Of a stretch of DNA of 64,000 nucleotides, positions 17,001 through 25,828 are shown in pieces. The DNA is from Alteromonas sp. 5E99-2 (GTDB taxonomy: Bacteria; Pseudomonadota; Gammaproteobacteria; Enterobacterales; Alteromonadaceae). The stretch spans positions 248,001-312,000 of the forward strand of contig NZ_JAFNJE010000002.1 in assembly GCF_017368475.1 (NCBI RefSeq), in the 5' to 3' direction. Position numbers and translations under genes: made by a program. Each line of letters begins with the position of its first letter. The first letter of the stretch is position 1. The notes beneath the pieces were generated by a model. It was not told where the DNA came from and did not search any database. It saw only the letters and a list, made by a program, of their open reading frames with translations.

Positions 17001-18308
17001 ATGTCTTTCGTGCGTAATTTTTTATTTGGTATAATCATTATGCTCGCGGTTGTGTTTACCGCTGCACAACTTGTAGCAATAAATGCACTTGATACGTTAA
17101 TTGAAGAAGAACAACAACAAGACTCAAATACATCATCTTGGTTTTCCAAGTTAGATAATCTCTCTGAATTCACACAGCCAAACCCGATAGAAGTGGTATT
17201 TGTTGGCAACAATTGGCAAGGTACTATTACTGTTATTGCCCTCGACGGTTACAAAAAACTAGGCGTTATAAATGGTATTCCCGATAAACTTGAACGGTTA
17301 AAGCAGGTTCGCAACCAGTTTTTAGGTAGAATTTTATACTACGGTATTCGCAAGTTAGTTGGTGAAGGTCACGACCAATTTGTGGATGACATGTATAGCT
17401 CCATAGACGGAACAAAACTCATTGTTTCTCGTCCAAGTTTTGCCGATGTAGTTGCTATAGATACACTCTCTGGCGAAATAATTTGGCGTTTTGAAGTAGC
17501 TGGCTTTCGCTCAGATCATATGGCTATGTCTCCTGACGGCAAGCATGTAGCAGTGTCAGCATCAACAGGAGATCTTGTACACATCATTGATGTAGAAACG
17601 GGTAAAGAACACGGCCAATTTCCAAGTGGTGACTCCCCCCACGAAAATATTTATTCTAAAGACGGAAAGCACATTTTTCACGCCAGTATTGGCAATGTAT
17701 TTTCACCTTTTGATTTTGATAGTGGTGGTTTGTTAAAAGGCAAACGCGTAGTACAAGTTGTTGAAACTGATACCTACACCATTACCGAACAGTTTGATAT
17801 GCGTGACAAGTTAGACGACTTTGGTTTACCAGAAGTCAGCCCATCTGTTAGACCTATGACTCACACCAGTGGTGAAGATTATTTTTATTTTCAACTTTCA
17901 TTCCTACACGGGTTTGTTGAGTATCACATGCCGAGTGGCAAAATTACCCGGAAAGTCGATTTGCCCAAAATCACCACACTTCCTAGAACACAATACGTAA
18001 ACGATTCAGCTCATCACGGTATCGCTATTAGTGCTGACGACCAAACTTTATGTGTTGCCGGTACAATGGACAATTACGTCGCTATTGTAGATATTGCATC
18101 GGAAAACTACACCATACTTGATGATTTAGGCAAAAAGCCCTATTGGGTTGTTACTGACAAAACGGGAGAGCATTGCTTTGTATCCTGGAGTGAAACCGAC
18201 CAAGTTTCAGTTATCAATTACGCAACAGCTTCTGAAGTTGTAAGAATTGACGTTGGTGATCATCCTCAGCGAGTTAGACAAGGAGTGCTAATATCACCGC
18301 ACAACTAG
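17001..18308 (+). CDS. Membrane-anchored beta-propeller protein (YncE/YVTN-like)
   Basis: The ATG at 17001 follows AGG at 8 bases and is preferred to an upstream GTG. The product of about 435 residues has one N-terminal membrane helix (FLFGIIIMLAVVFTAAQLVA) and then a seven-blade-type propeller. Repeated blades are visible: SIDGTKLIVSRPSFADVVAIDTLSG, SPDGKHVAVSASTGDLVHIIDVETG, SADDQTLCVAGTMDNYVAIVDIAS, KTGEHCFVSWSETDQVSVINYATA. The YncE-like family is periplasmic and of uncertain role. It is divergent from azurin. Confidence 0.75.
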   Translation: MSFVRNFLFGIIIMLAVVFTAAQLVAINALDTLIEEEQQQDSNTSSWFSKLDNLSEFTQPNPIEVVFVGNNWQGTITVIALDGYKKLGVINGIPDKLERLKQVRNQFLGRILYYGIRKLVGEGHDQFVDDMYSSIDGTKLIVSRPSFADVVAIDTLSGEIIWRFEVAGFRSDHMAMSPDGKHVAVSASTGDLVHIIDVETGKEHGQFPSGDSPHENIYSKDGKHIFHASIGNVFSPFDFDSGGLLKGKRVVQVVETDTYTITEQFDMRDKLDDFGLPEVSPSVRPMTHTSGEDYFYFQLSFLHGFVEYHMPSGKITRKVDLPKITTLPRTQYVNDSAHHGIAISADDQTLCVAGTMDNYVAIVDIASENYTILDDLGKKPYWVVTDKTGEHCFVSWSETDQVSVINYATASEVVRIDVGDHPQRVRQGVLISPHN

Positions 18309-18454
18309 CTGTATTAACATTTAATTTACTTGAAAAGTCTTTTCTCACAAGTTTTTTTTGCGTGGGATTGGACCAGTTTATGTGTATTATTGTTGAGGTG
18401 AACTAAGCTTATTATTACACACATTTTTCAATCCCTTACTGACGGAAAATAGCA

Positions 18455-19645
18455 ATGAATCAAAATGTAATCGTTCTTAACTGCGGCAGCTCATCAGTTA
18501 AGTTTGCGATTGTTGACGCGCAATCTGGGCACGCTAATTTAACAGGCCTTGCTGAAAACATGGGCAGTCATGATGCCCGATTAAGTTATAAAGTTGCTGG
18601 CGAAAAACATGCCCTTTCTCTTCCTTCTGGTGCATCTCATCAAGTCGCACTGGCCGAAATTCAGCGTATTATCAAAGCGCAGCCTGGTGAGCCTATAGGT
18701 GTTGGTCATCGTGTGGTTCATGGTGGTGAAAAATTCAAAGAAGCCGTCGTGATTACTCAGGAAGTCAAACAAGCTATCGCTCATCATGCGATTATGGCGC
18801 CACTGCACAACCCAGCGAATTTAATGGGAATAGAATCAGCAGAACAAGCCTTTCCTGGACTCACTCACGTTGCGGTATTTGATACTGCTTTTTTCCAGAC
18901 CATGCCTGAACATGCGTATCTTTATGCCTTACCGAAATCACTGTATCGCGATCACGGTATTCGCCGTTATGGTTTTCATGGTACGAGCCACCAATACGTG
19001 TCTGAAGTAGCCAGTGATACACTAAATATCCCATATGAGAATATCAATTTGATCACTGCTCATTTGGGTAATGGTTGCAGTGTTGCAGCCATTAAACAAG
19101 GCCAAGCAATTGATACAAGCCTAGGCTTCACGCCTTTAGAAGGCTTAGTCATGGGGACCCGTTGTGGTGACATCGATCCTAGCTTGCCAAGTATCCTGAG
19201 CAAGCAACTTAACAAAAGCATGGATGAAATTGATTCCATGCTGAATAAGGCGTCTGGATTATTAGGTATATCCGAAGACAGTAACGACTGTCGAACATTA
19301 GAAGAAGCCGCCCTTGAAGGTGACGCCAATGCTCAATTAGCACTACAGATGTTTTGTTACCGCTTAGCGAAATACATTGGTTCGTACCTGGTTGTCGCAG
19401 GTCCTATTGATGGCTTAGTCTTTACTGGTGGTATAGGTGAAAACTCCTCTTATATTCGCACCACAACCCTAGCTATGCTTGCTCATTTAGGTTTTACCTT
19501 AGATGAAAATAAAAACCTTGATGCGCGCTTTGGTAATTCAGGTAATATTTCAGCTGAAGGTACACCAATTTTAGTGATACCCACCAATGAAGAGTGGATG
19601 ATTGCCAAAGATACTCAACGCCTAACTAGTTCTACTGGAGCCTAA
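18455..19645 (+). CDS. ackA: Acetate kinase
   Basis: The 396-residue product is AckA: NCGSSSVKFAIVD at the start, GHRVVHGGEKF, VFDTAFFQTMPEHAYLYALP, RRYGFHGTSHQYVS, HLGNGCSVAAI, DTSLGFTPLEGLVMGTRCGDIDP, and FTGGIGENS near the end. It converts acetyl phosphate and ADP to acetate and ATP, or the reverse. Only 3 bases separate it from pta, the standard ackA-pta operon. A 146-base leader precedes it. Confidence 0.97.
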   Translation: MNQNVIVLNCGSSSVKFAIVDAQSGHANLTGLAENMGSHDARLSYKVAGEKHALSLPSGASHQVALAEIQRIIKAQPGEPIGVGHRVVHGGEKFKEAVVITQEVKQAIAHHAIMAPLHNPANLMGIESAEQAFPGLTHVAVFDTAFFQTMPEHAYLYALPKSLYRDHGIRRYGFHGTSHQYVSEVASDTLNIPYENINLITAHLGNGCSVAAIKQGQAIDTSLGFTPLEGLVMGTRCGDIDPSLPSILSKQLNKSMDEIDSMLNKASGLLGISEDSNDCRTLEEAALEGDANAQLALQMFCYRLAKYIGSYLVVAGPIDGLVFTGGIGENSSYIRTTTLAMLAHLGFTLDENKNLDARFGNSGNISAEGTPILVIPTNEEWMIAKDTQRLTSSTGA

Positions 19646-19648
19646 TTT

Positions 19649-21790
19649 ATGTCTAATCGAATTATGCTAATTCCAGTTGGCAGTGGTGTTGGTCTGACAT
19701 CTGTAAGTTTAGGTTTAGTAAGGGCAATGGAACAACGCGCGGTTAACGTGCAATTTTTTAAGCCCGTCGCTCAACCTAGACTTGGAGACACGGGGCCAGA
19801 AAAATCATCTGTGATTATTCGCCAATATACGAACGTCGATCCTGCTGAACCTTTTTCTAGCAACCATGCTGAAAAAATGATTGGCGAAGACAATATGGAT
19901 ACTTTATTGGAAGAGATAGTTGCTCGGTATGAGCAGCATTATTCTTCTGATGCGGTCTCTGTTATTGAAGGGCTAGTGTCCACTCGTCGTTATCCTTATG
20001 CAGTGCGCTTAAACTATGCAGTAGCCAGAGCGTTGGATGCGCAAATTGTATTTGTTAGCATGCCTCGCACCGATAGCCTAGATGAGCTGAATCACAAATT
20101 AGAAATTGCCGTAGACAGTTATGGCGGTCATAAAAGTAAGCGCTTACTAGGTTGTATATTTAACAAAGTTGGTGCGCCGTTAGGCAGAGATGGCCGAATT
20201 CACACCGAAATAGATGGCAGCGTGTCTCAACAAGATGTTCAAAACATTAAAGAACAACTTCCTACATTACCTATTTTTAAGAAATCTTTTGCCTTTCTTG
20301 GTGCCGTGCATTGGGATATTGAATTGGTTGCTCCAAGAGTCATTGATATTACCAACCACATGGGCGCAGAGTTCATTAACAAGGGCGACGCTGAATACAG
20401 ACGATTACGCAGTGTGTCATTATGTGCCCGAGAAATAAATAATATGACTCACGTGCTTCAACCCGGCGCGTTATTGGTGATGTCTGGCGACCGTAACGAC
20501 GTATTTATTGCAGCGTGCTTAGCCGCATTAAACGGGACAAAAATTGGTGCAATACTGCTAACCGGTGGTTATAAGCCGTCAGAAAATGTGATGACACTTT
20601 GTCACCAAGCAATGGACAGTGGTTTACCTGTTATGTTGGTGAAAGAAAGTACTTGGCAAACGTCTCAACTCTTGTCTTCGTTTAACCCCGAAGTCCCTGT
20701 TGACGATCAACAACGCATCGAAAAAGTCATGTCTCATACGGCCGATTGTATTGACGTTGAGTGGGTAAGATCCCTTGCTAATAACGCCAGTAGAGTGAAC
20801 AAGTTATCACCACCGGCATTCCGCCACTTCTTAATCAAAAAAGCACGGGAAGCCAATAAACGCATTGTTCTTCCTGAAGGCAATGAACCCCGTACCATTA
20901 AAGCAGCTGCTATCTGTGCCCGAAGAGGCCTAGCCAAAACGGTTTTACTGGGTGATGAACAAGAAATACAACGTATTGCCGAGCAACAGGGCTTCGAATT
21001 GCCTGAAGGTATTGAAATTGTTTCTCCTGACGCCGTACGTGCAAATTATATCAAGCCACTAGTAGAGCTTCGCAAGCACAAAGGTATGACCGAACCTATG
21101 GCCGAAGAAGTGCTTCATGACGACACTACACTCGCTACTATGATGCTTCAACAAGGTGATGTCGATGGCTTAGTGTCAGGTGCTGTAAATACGACAGCCA
21201 ATACTATTAGGCCAGCATTACAGCTAGTTAAAACCGCCCCTGATGCAAAACTGGTTTCATCTATCTTCTTTATGTTGTTGCCTGATCAAGTGCTGGTTTA
21301 TGGTGACTGTGCAATTAACCCAGACCCCAATGCTGAGCAACTGGCAGATATCGCGATTCAGTCAGCTGACTCGGCGGCAATGTTTGGAATTGAGCCCAAA
21401 GTTGCCATGATAAGTTATAGTACAGGTGATTCTGGCGCAGGCTCAGATGTTGAAAAAGTGCGAGAAGCCACAGCTATCGCACAACAGCGACGTCCTGATT
21501 TACTGCTTGATGGCCCAATGCAATACGACGCTGCGGTTATTGAAAGTGTGGCCAAGAAAAAAGCCCCCAATAGCCCAGTTGCAGGACAAGCCAATGTATT
21601 TATTTTCCCAGACTTAAATACTGGAAATACAACTTATAAAGCGGTGCAACGTAGCTTTAATCTCATTTGTATTGGTCCTATGTTGCAAGGCATGAACAAA
21701 CCCATTAACGACTTAAGCCGCGGCGCTTTAGTTGACGATATCGTGTTCACAATCGCCTTAACCGCCATTCAAGCTGCTAACGGCGCTTAA
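19649..21790 (+). CDS. pta: Phosphate acetyltransferase, long form
   Basis: The 713-residue product is the long enterobacterial-type Pta. Residues 1 to about 230 form a P-loop-like domain (LIPVGSGVGLTSVSLGLVRAM), 230 to 380 the DRTGG-like regulatory domain, and about 395 to 710 the catalytic domain (RIVLPEGNEPRTIKAA, DGLVSGAVNTTANTIRPALQ, YSTGDSGAGSDVEKVREAT, PMLQGMNKPINDLSRG). It swaps acetyl-CoA and acetyl phosphate. Co-transcription with ackA is near certain. A hairpin 26 bases after the stop likely ends the operon. Confidence 0.97.
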   Translation: MSNRIMLIPVGSGVGLTSVSLGLVRAMEQRAVNVQFFKPVAQPRLGDTGPEKSSVIIRQYTNVDPAEPFSSNHAEKMIGEDNMDTLLEEIVARYEQHYSSDAVSVIEGLVSTRRYPYAVRLNYAVARALDAQIVFVSMPRTDSLDELNHKLEIAVDSYGGHKSKRLLGCIFNKVGAPLGRDGRIHTEIDGSVSQQDVQNIKEQLPTLPIFKKSFAFLGAVHWDIELVAPRVIDITNHMGAEFINKGDAEYRRLRSVSLCAREINNMTHVLQPGALLVMSGDRNDVFIAACLAALNGTKIGAILLTGGYKPSENVMTLCHQAMDSGLPVMLVKESTWQTSQLLSSFNPEVPVDDQQRIEKVMSHTADCIDVEWVRSLANNASRVNKLSPPAFRHFLIKKAREANKRIVLPEGNEPRTIKAAAICARRGLAKTVLLGDEQEIQRIAEQQGFELPEGIEIVSPDAVRANYIKPLVELRKHKGMTEPMAEEVLHDDTTLATMMLQQGDVDGLVSGAVNTTANTIRPALQLVKTAPDAKLVSSIFFMLLPDQVLVYGDCAINPDPNAEQLADIAIQSADSAAMFGIEPKVAMISYSTGDSGAGSDVEKVREATAIAQQRRPDLLLDGPMQYDAAVIESVAKKKAPNSPVAGQANVFIFPDLNTGNTTYKAVQRSFNLICIGPMLQGMNKPINDLSRGALVDDIVFTIALTAIQAANGA

Positions 21791-21816
21791 ATTTAGGTTT
21801 GGTTGAATATATAAAG

Positions 21817-21854
21817 CTTATGCTCCGGTCTTGTACCGGGCATGAGTTTTATTT
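21817..21854 (+). terminator. Terminator of the ackA-pta operon
   Basis: CTTATG-c-TCCGGT, loop CTTGT, ACCGGG-CATGAG, followed by TTTTATTT. The core CCGGT/ACCGG pairs perfectly, and the outer part has two G-U pairs and one bulge. It lies between pta and the alginate-lyase-family start at 21877, which supports the later start of that gene. Confidence 0.6.
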
Positions 21855-21876
21855 CATATTTACTGGAACCTATTTA

Positions 21877-23127
21877 ATGTTGATTCGTAACAGCTCTATT
21901 GCCATTTTTCTCTTTCTTTTGATCGTACCCAATGCATTTGCCAAATTCGTTGTCGTAAACGAAACTAGGCTTGCAGAGGTGAAAACACGTTTACAAACCA
22001 ATACGGCTCCAGAACCGTTAATGGAAGCCTACTCTTTACTTATCGAGCATGCAGACACATTGTTAACAGGTCCCAATTATTCCGTTATCAATAAAAAAAT
22101 ATCGCCGCCATCAAACGACCCTCATGATTATTTAAGTATTAGCCGCTATTGGTGGCCAGATGAATCAAAACCTGATGGTTTACCTTGGGTTCGCAAAGAC
22201 GGCATAACAAACCCTGATACGCAAACAGACCACGTAGACAGAAAGCGATTAGGGGCAATGACCCACGCAGTTAGGACGTTATCTCTGGCGTATTATTTAT
22301 CGGGAAATGAACACTATGCAGAAAAGGCTGAAACCTTAATTCGCACCTGGTTTTTGGATAAAAAAACCAAAATGAATCCCCACTTGAGTTATGCGCAAAG
22401 CGTACCTGGCAATGACAAGTTACGTCGTTCAGGCATTTTAGATGGCCGACTCATTTCACTGCATATATTAGACAGTATTGAAATGATTTCTACATCAAGC
22501 CACTGGAGCAAGAAAAACAACAAGGCAATGAATCGTTGGTTGAAAGATTATCTAAAGTGGCTAAACAAAAGCAAACTTGGTACATCTGGTGCAAAGCAAA
22601 CCAACAATCATGGCGCATGGTATTTCTTTCAGGTTTCGGCAATCGCTTGGTATTTAGATGATACGAGTACGCTAAAAAGTGCACATGAAAAAACCCAGAA
22701 GCTGATTCAAAAACAGTTTGATGAAAACGGAGCTCAACATCATGAGCTCGACCGCACCCGCCCCTACTTTTACAGTAATTTCAATTTGCAGGCACTCACA
22801 AGTATCGCCATTGTTGATGCAAAAGCAGATCTTCCCCTTTGGTCTTACCCTTCAATACAAAGCAGCACGTTGAGCAAAGGCGTAGAGTTTTTAATTCCAC
22901 CCGCATTAGGGCAACCGTGGACATATTCATCGAAGCCAATAGACAAGAATGATCTCCTACTCGTGCTATCTCGATATTTAAAAAACGTAGAGCTAGCTGC
23001 CGATAAACGAATTGAATATCAAAAAATAATAAATCAAGGTGTTGAAAAGGTATCAACACAGCAAAAAAAGAAAGGGCCTAGCCAGATTCAATATCAATTA
23101 TTGTCTGGAGAAATATTCATTCAGTAA
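21877..23127 (+). CDS. Exported alginate lyase family protein (PF05426 type)
   Basis: The frame opens at 21799, but the ATG at 21877 begins a true signal peptide (SSIAIFLFLLIVPNAFA) and lies after the pta hairpin. The 416-residue protein shows the alginate_lyase family (alpha/alpha toroid): ISRYWWPDESKPDGLPW at 88-104, MTHAVRTLSLAYY, MNPHLSYAQSVPG, NNHGAW with Asn and His at 243-245, and LDRTRPYFYSNFN with catalytic-type Tyr near 297-299. The family cleaves uronate polymers by beta-elimination (PL5, PL38 and relatives). The exact substrate, alginate or glucuronan-like, is not determined by sequence alone. Confidence 0.8.
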   Translation: MLIRNSSIAIFLFLLIVPNAFAKFVVVNETRLAEVKTRLQTNTAPEPLMEAYSLLIEHADTLLTGPNYSVINKKISPPSNDPHDYLSISRYWWPDESKPDGLPWVRKDGITNPDTQTDHVDRKRLGAMTHAVRTLSLAYYLSGNEHYAEKAETLIRTWFLDKKTKMNPHLSYAQSVPGNDKLRRSGILDGRLISLHILDSIEMISTSSHWSKKNNKAMNRWLKDYLKWLNKSKLGTSGAKQTNNHGAWYFFQVSAIAWYLDDTSTLKSAHEKTQKLIQKQFDENGAQHHELDRTRPYFYSNFNLQALTSIAIVDAKADLPLWSYPSIQSSTLSKGVEFLIPPALGQPWTYSSKPIDKNDLLLVLSRYLKNVELAADKRIEYQKIINQGVEKVSTQQKKKGPSQIQYQLLSGEIFIQ

Positions 23128-23269
23128 TTGCGATATAATGTATTTTTACAATTTTTTAATCGTTTTTTTGTTTCAAACTTGAAGAAGACAATAAATAATA
23201 CATACTCTTTTAATCCGAGTTGTATTTTTTTCTAACTTGGCCGTTTGAAAAGTAATTGAAGTAGATGTA

Positions 23270-23443
23270 ATGGGTAAAATGGATATGAATCAAGAAGCAC
23301 CTAAAGAGAATTTCGTAATAGAGCAACTAGATGAAGCTTTAGAAGAAAGACAAAACCCCGATCGCAGACAAATCATCATTGATGAAGAAGAGTTAGGTCA
23401 GCCCGATCGAAGAAAATCAGATCGACGCACTGAAAGTAAATAA
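23270..23443 (+). CDS. Small charged protein with repeated DRR motifs
   Basis: A 57-residue frame from ATG at 23270 to TAA at 23441-23443. The protein is rich in Glu, Asp and Arg: EQLDEALEERQNPDRRQIII, then DEEELGQPDRRKSDRRTESK. The PDRR unit occurs twice, with a further SDRR. A strong intrinsic terminator follows 18 bases after the stop, and the gap otherwise has no gene, which supports a real transcript. The upstream GAAG is a weak ribosome binding site. No family is recognised; it is probably disordered and cytoplasmic. Confidence 0.6.
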   Translation: MGKMDMNQEAPKENFVIEQLDEALEERQNPDRRQIIIDEEELGQPDRRKSDRRTESK

Positions 23444-23461
23444 AATTACCACGCGTTTACC

Positions 23462-23490
23462 AAAAAGCAGCTCTTATGAGCTGCTTTTTT
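23462..23490 (+). terminator. Strong terminator after the small DRR protein
   Basis: AAAAAGCAGCTC (23462-23473), loop TTAT, GAGCTGCTTTTTT: a perfect 12-bp stem ending in six T, then CTTTT. Confidence 0.9.
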
Positions 23491-23572
23491 CTTTTAAAAA
23501 GAAAAATACTCTTGCCAATTCTCTGTGCAACAACTAAAGTGATGTCAAAATGATATCACTTTGGAGCATTTG

Positions 23573-24427
23573 ATGATCACAGAAAAGAAAGGTTTTTCAA
23601 TTAACGGTTATATCGCCGCTTTATTACTCCCGTTAATGCACTTCGGTTTATTTTTACTTTTTGCCAGTCAGATTGTGCTTCTCCAAGTTATTGCAGTCAT
23701 TGGCACCCTGCTTACTGCGCTTTCTTGGCTTGGCTTTTTTATGGTGCAGCCAAACCAAGGCAAAGTAATGACGCTATTTGGCAGCTACGTGGGTACGGTA
23801 AAAACAAATGGATTACGTTGGACTATTCCATTTTTTATACGCAAAACACTTTCAATGCGCGTAAGAAACTTTGAAAGCTCGCAAATTAAAGTGAACGATA
23901 AATTGGGTAATCCCATTGAAATAGCGGCTATTGTTGTTTGGTCAGTGACGGATACTGCTGAGGCTGTATTTGAAGTAGAAGATTACGAAAATTACGTTAC
24001 CATTCAAAGTGAGTCTGCCCTTAGAAACTTAGCCAGTAGTTACGCTTACGATCCTCAAGATACCAATGAAATTTCATTACTTAGCCACCCGAGCGAAATA
24101 GCAAGTCAACTGAAAATAGAAATACAGGAACGACTCGGACAAGCAGGTGTAACCGTTCAAGAAGCAAGAATTAGCCATTTAGCTTACGCCCAAGAAATCG
24201 CTAGTGCCATGTTACAGCGCCAACAAGCTACTGCAATTATTGCTGCTCGTAGTAAAATAGTAGAAGGTGCTGTAGGCATGGTTGAAATGGCCTTAGAGCG
24301 ACTAAAAGAGCAAAACGTGGTTGAATTAGATGAAGAACGCAAAGCGGCGATGGTCAGTAATTTGCTAGTGGTTCTCTGCGGTGACAAAGCAACGCAACCT
24401 GTAGTCAATACCGGAACGATTTATTGA
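23573..24427 (+). CDS. SPFH domain (band 7 / stomatin-like) membrane protein
   Basis: The ATG at 23573 follows GGAG at 7 bases. The product of about 284 residues has two hydrophobic helices near the N-terminus (residues 10-33 and 37-61), then the SPFH domain: [58 protein letters not shown], and the Ala/Glu-rich helix [34 protein letters not shown]. These proteins oligomerise into membrane microdomain scaffolds and influence protease or envelope quality control. A small DNA-binding-like gene follows 31 bases later. Confidence 0.9.
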   Translation: MITEKKGFSINGYIAALLLPLMHFGLFLLFASQIVLLQVIAVIGTLLTALSWLGFFMVQPNQGKVMTLFGSYVGTVKTNGLRWTIPFFIRKTLSMRVRNFESSQIKVNDKLGNPIEIAAIVVWSVTDTAEAVFEVEDYENYVTIQSESALRNLASSYAYDPQDTNEISLLSHPSEIASQLKIEIQERLGQAGVTVQEARISHLAYAQEIASAMLQRQQATAIIAARSKIVEGAVGMVEMALERLKEQNVVELDEERKAAMVSNLLVVLCGDKATQPVVNTGTIY

Positions 24428-24458
24428 TGACTTCCAACTTATTAATAGTGAATTAATT

Positions 24459-24647
24459 GTGGCAAAAAAAGCCTATCCATTAAGAATAAGTCCAGATGTT
24501 CTGGCGGCGATGCAGCGTTGGTCCGACGATGAGTTACGCAGTTTAAACGCGCAAATTGAATATGTGCTTAGAGACGCATTGGTAAAAAGTGGCCGAGTAA
24601 AAATAGTCCAAAAGGTAACTACAGAAGTGCAGGATATAGAAGAATAA
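24459..24647 (+). CDS. Small Arc/ribbon-helix-helix-like protein
   Basis: A 62-residue protein from a GTG start, 31 bases after the SPFH gene and on the same strand. MAKKAYPLRISPDVLAAMQRWSDDEL begins with a short strand followed by helices, and RSLNAQIEYVLRDALVKSGR matches the second helix of Arc-like ribbon-helix-helix proteins. It may bind DNA as a dimer, but pairing with SPFH genes suggests a linked role. No toxin gene is adjacent, so it is not an obvious antitoxin. Confidence 0.7.
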   Translation: MAKKAYPLRISPDVLAAMQRWSDDELRSLNAQIEYVLRDALVKSGRVKIVQKVTTEVQDIEE

Positions 24648-24766
24648 TTCTGCACTTCATGTTTTATAACAATGAAATACGTTACTATATTTGTAGTCCT
24701 TAAATTTAGCATTTTTGCGTATTCATATATCAAGCACGCAAACAGACCTAACGTAATGAGCAAAGT

Positions 24767-25756
24767 ATGACGAACAAATTAGTCAGTATTGTCTTACCTA
24801 CCTACAATCGAGCAGCCTTCCTAGAAGACGCGTTTAATTCTATTTCGACGCAACAGTATGCGCACTGGGAATTGATCATTGTAGATGATGGCAGTACAGA
24901 CAACACGTCTGACATTGTTGCTGCCTTTGAGCAACGAACAGCTAACAAAGTGACCTATATAAAGCAGGAAAACCAAGGGCCCGCAGTCGCTAGGAACACT
25001 GGAATTGCCGTTGCTACCGGTGAGTTTATTGCGTTTTATGACAGTGACGATATTTGGCTGCCTCATCATTTACAACAATCTGTACATATTTTAGAAGAAC
25101 ACAAAGATGTCAGCTGGGTTTATGGCGCTTGCCAAAGGCAAATAAAAGAAACCAGCGAAGTCATTCAAGAAAGCACGTTTTATTCCGACGGAAAACCTAA
25201 TCTTCTGTTTAACCTAAAGACAAAGACAACGGGCAAGCTGCATATCATTGACGATACACATGCTGCGCTGTTGCAAATTACTGACGGCATAGACAGTGGT
25301 TTACAAAATTCAGTTTTAAAAAGAGAAATATTCGATGTTATTTCCATTCCTGAATTTCGTATTGGGGAAGACCGCCTCTTTATTGCTATGGCCTTAAAAA
25401 GTGGTTTTACCTTGGCATTTCACGACGACATTCATGTTCTTTACATGGTACATGGCGGCAATATTAGTGACACCAATAGCAAAGAAGAAAATATTCAAAA
25501 GCGTATAAACGTAACTCAGCAGCTCATCGACTGTTATGAGAAAACCCCAGACTACATCAAAAATTTAAACCGCGCAGAATTAACCGCGATTAAACATAAG
25601 CTAGCATCGGAATATTTTTGGATAATGGGCTATGCGTTACAGTGGCAAAATGGTTATAAAGACGATGCAATTCAATCTTTCAAAAAAGGCATAAGTTATC
25701 GACCTTTCCATTGGAAATTTTGGAAAACGTATTTAGTGTCGATACTGAAAAAATAA
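24767..25756 (+). CDS. Family 2 glycosyltransferase
   Basis: A 329-residue cytoplasmic GT-A glycosyltransferase: VSIVLPTYNRAAFLEDAFNS at the start, VDDGSTDNTSDIV, NQGPAVARNTGIAVATGEFIAFYDSDDIWLPHHL (DSDD binds metal and nucleotide sugar), and EDRLFIAMALKSG in the acceptor part. It transfers a sugar from a nucleotide donor to an unknown acceptor. No polysaccharide cluster surrounds it, so the product is unknown. Confidence 0.88.
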   Translation: MTNKLVSIVLPTYNRAAFLEDAFNSISTQQYAHWELIIVDDGSTDNTSDIVAAFEQRTANKVTYIKQENQGPAVARNTGIAVATGEFIAFYDSDDIWLPHHLQQSVHILEEHKDVSWVYGACQRQIKETSEVIQESTFYSDGKPNLLFNLKTKTTGKLHIIDDTHAALLQITDGIDSGLQNSVLKREIFDVISIPEFRIGEDRLFIAMALKSGFTLAFHDDIHVLYMVHGGNISDTNSKEENIQKRINVTQQLIDCYEKTPDYIKNLNRAELTAIKHKLASEYFWIMGYALQWQNGYKDDAIQSFKKGISYRPFHWKFWKTYLVSILKK

Positions 25757-25769
25757 TCTAGAGATAAAC

Positions 25770-25792
25770 GGCAACACAGTAGTAGTGTTGCC
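25770..25792. terminator. Hairpin between convergent genes
   Basis: GGCAACAC (25770-25777) and GTGTTGCC (25785-25792) form an 8-bp stem with a 7-base loop, between the glycosyltransferase and the convergent transglutaminase-like gene. No strong T-run follows. Confidence 0.5.
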
Positions 25793-25828
25793 TTCTACAC
25801 AGAAAAGCAACCCCCAAAGGTCAACAAA

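Noticed and set aside
21799-21876. N-terminal extension of the alginate-lyase-family protein
   Set aside because: The extension translates the ackA-pta terminator hairpin and would bury the signal peptide; the ATG at 21877 gives a normal signal sequence.
24459-24647. Antitoxin of a toxin-antitoxin pair
   Set aside because: The ribbon-helix-helix-like protein has no adjacent small toxin gene; its neighbours are an SPFH protein and a glycosyltransferase.
24473-24763. 96-codon minus-strand frame over the small ribbon-helix-helix gene
   Set aside because: It is antisense to a better-supported gene and has Cys/Thr-rich low-quality composition.
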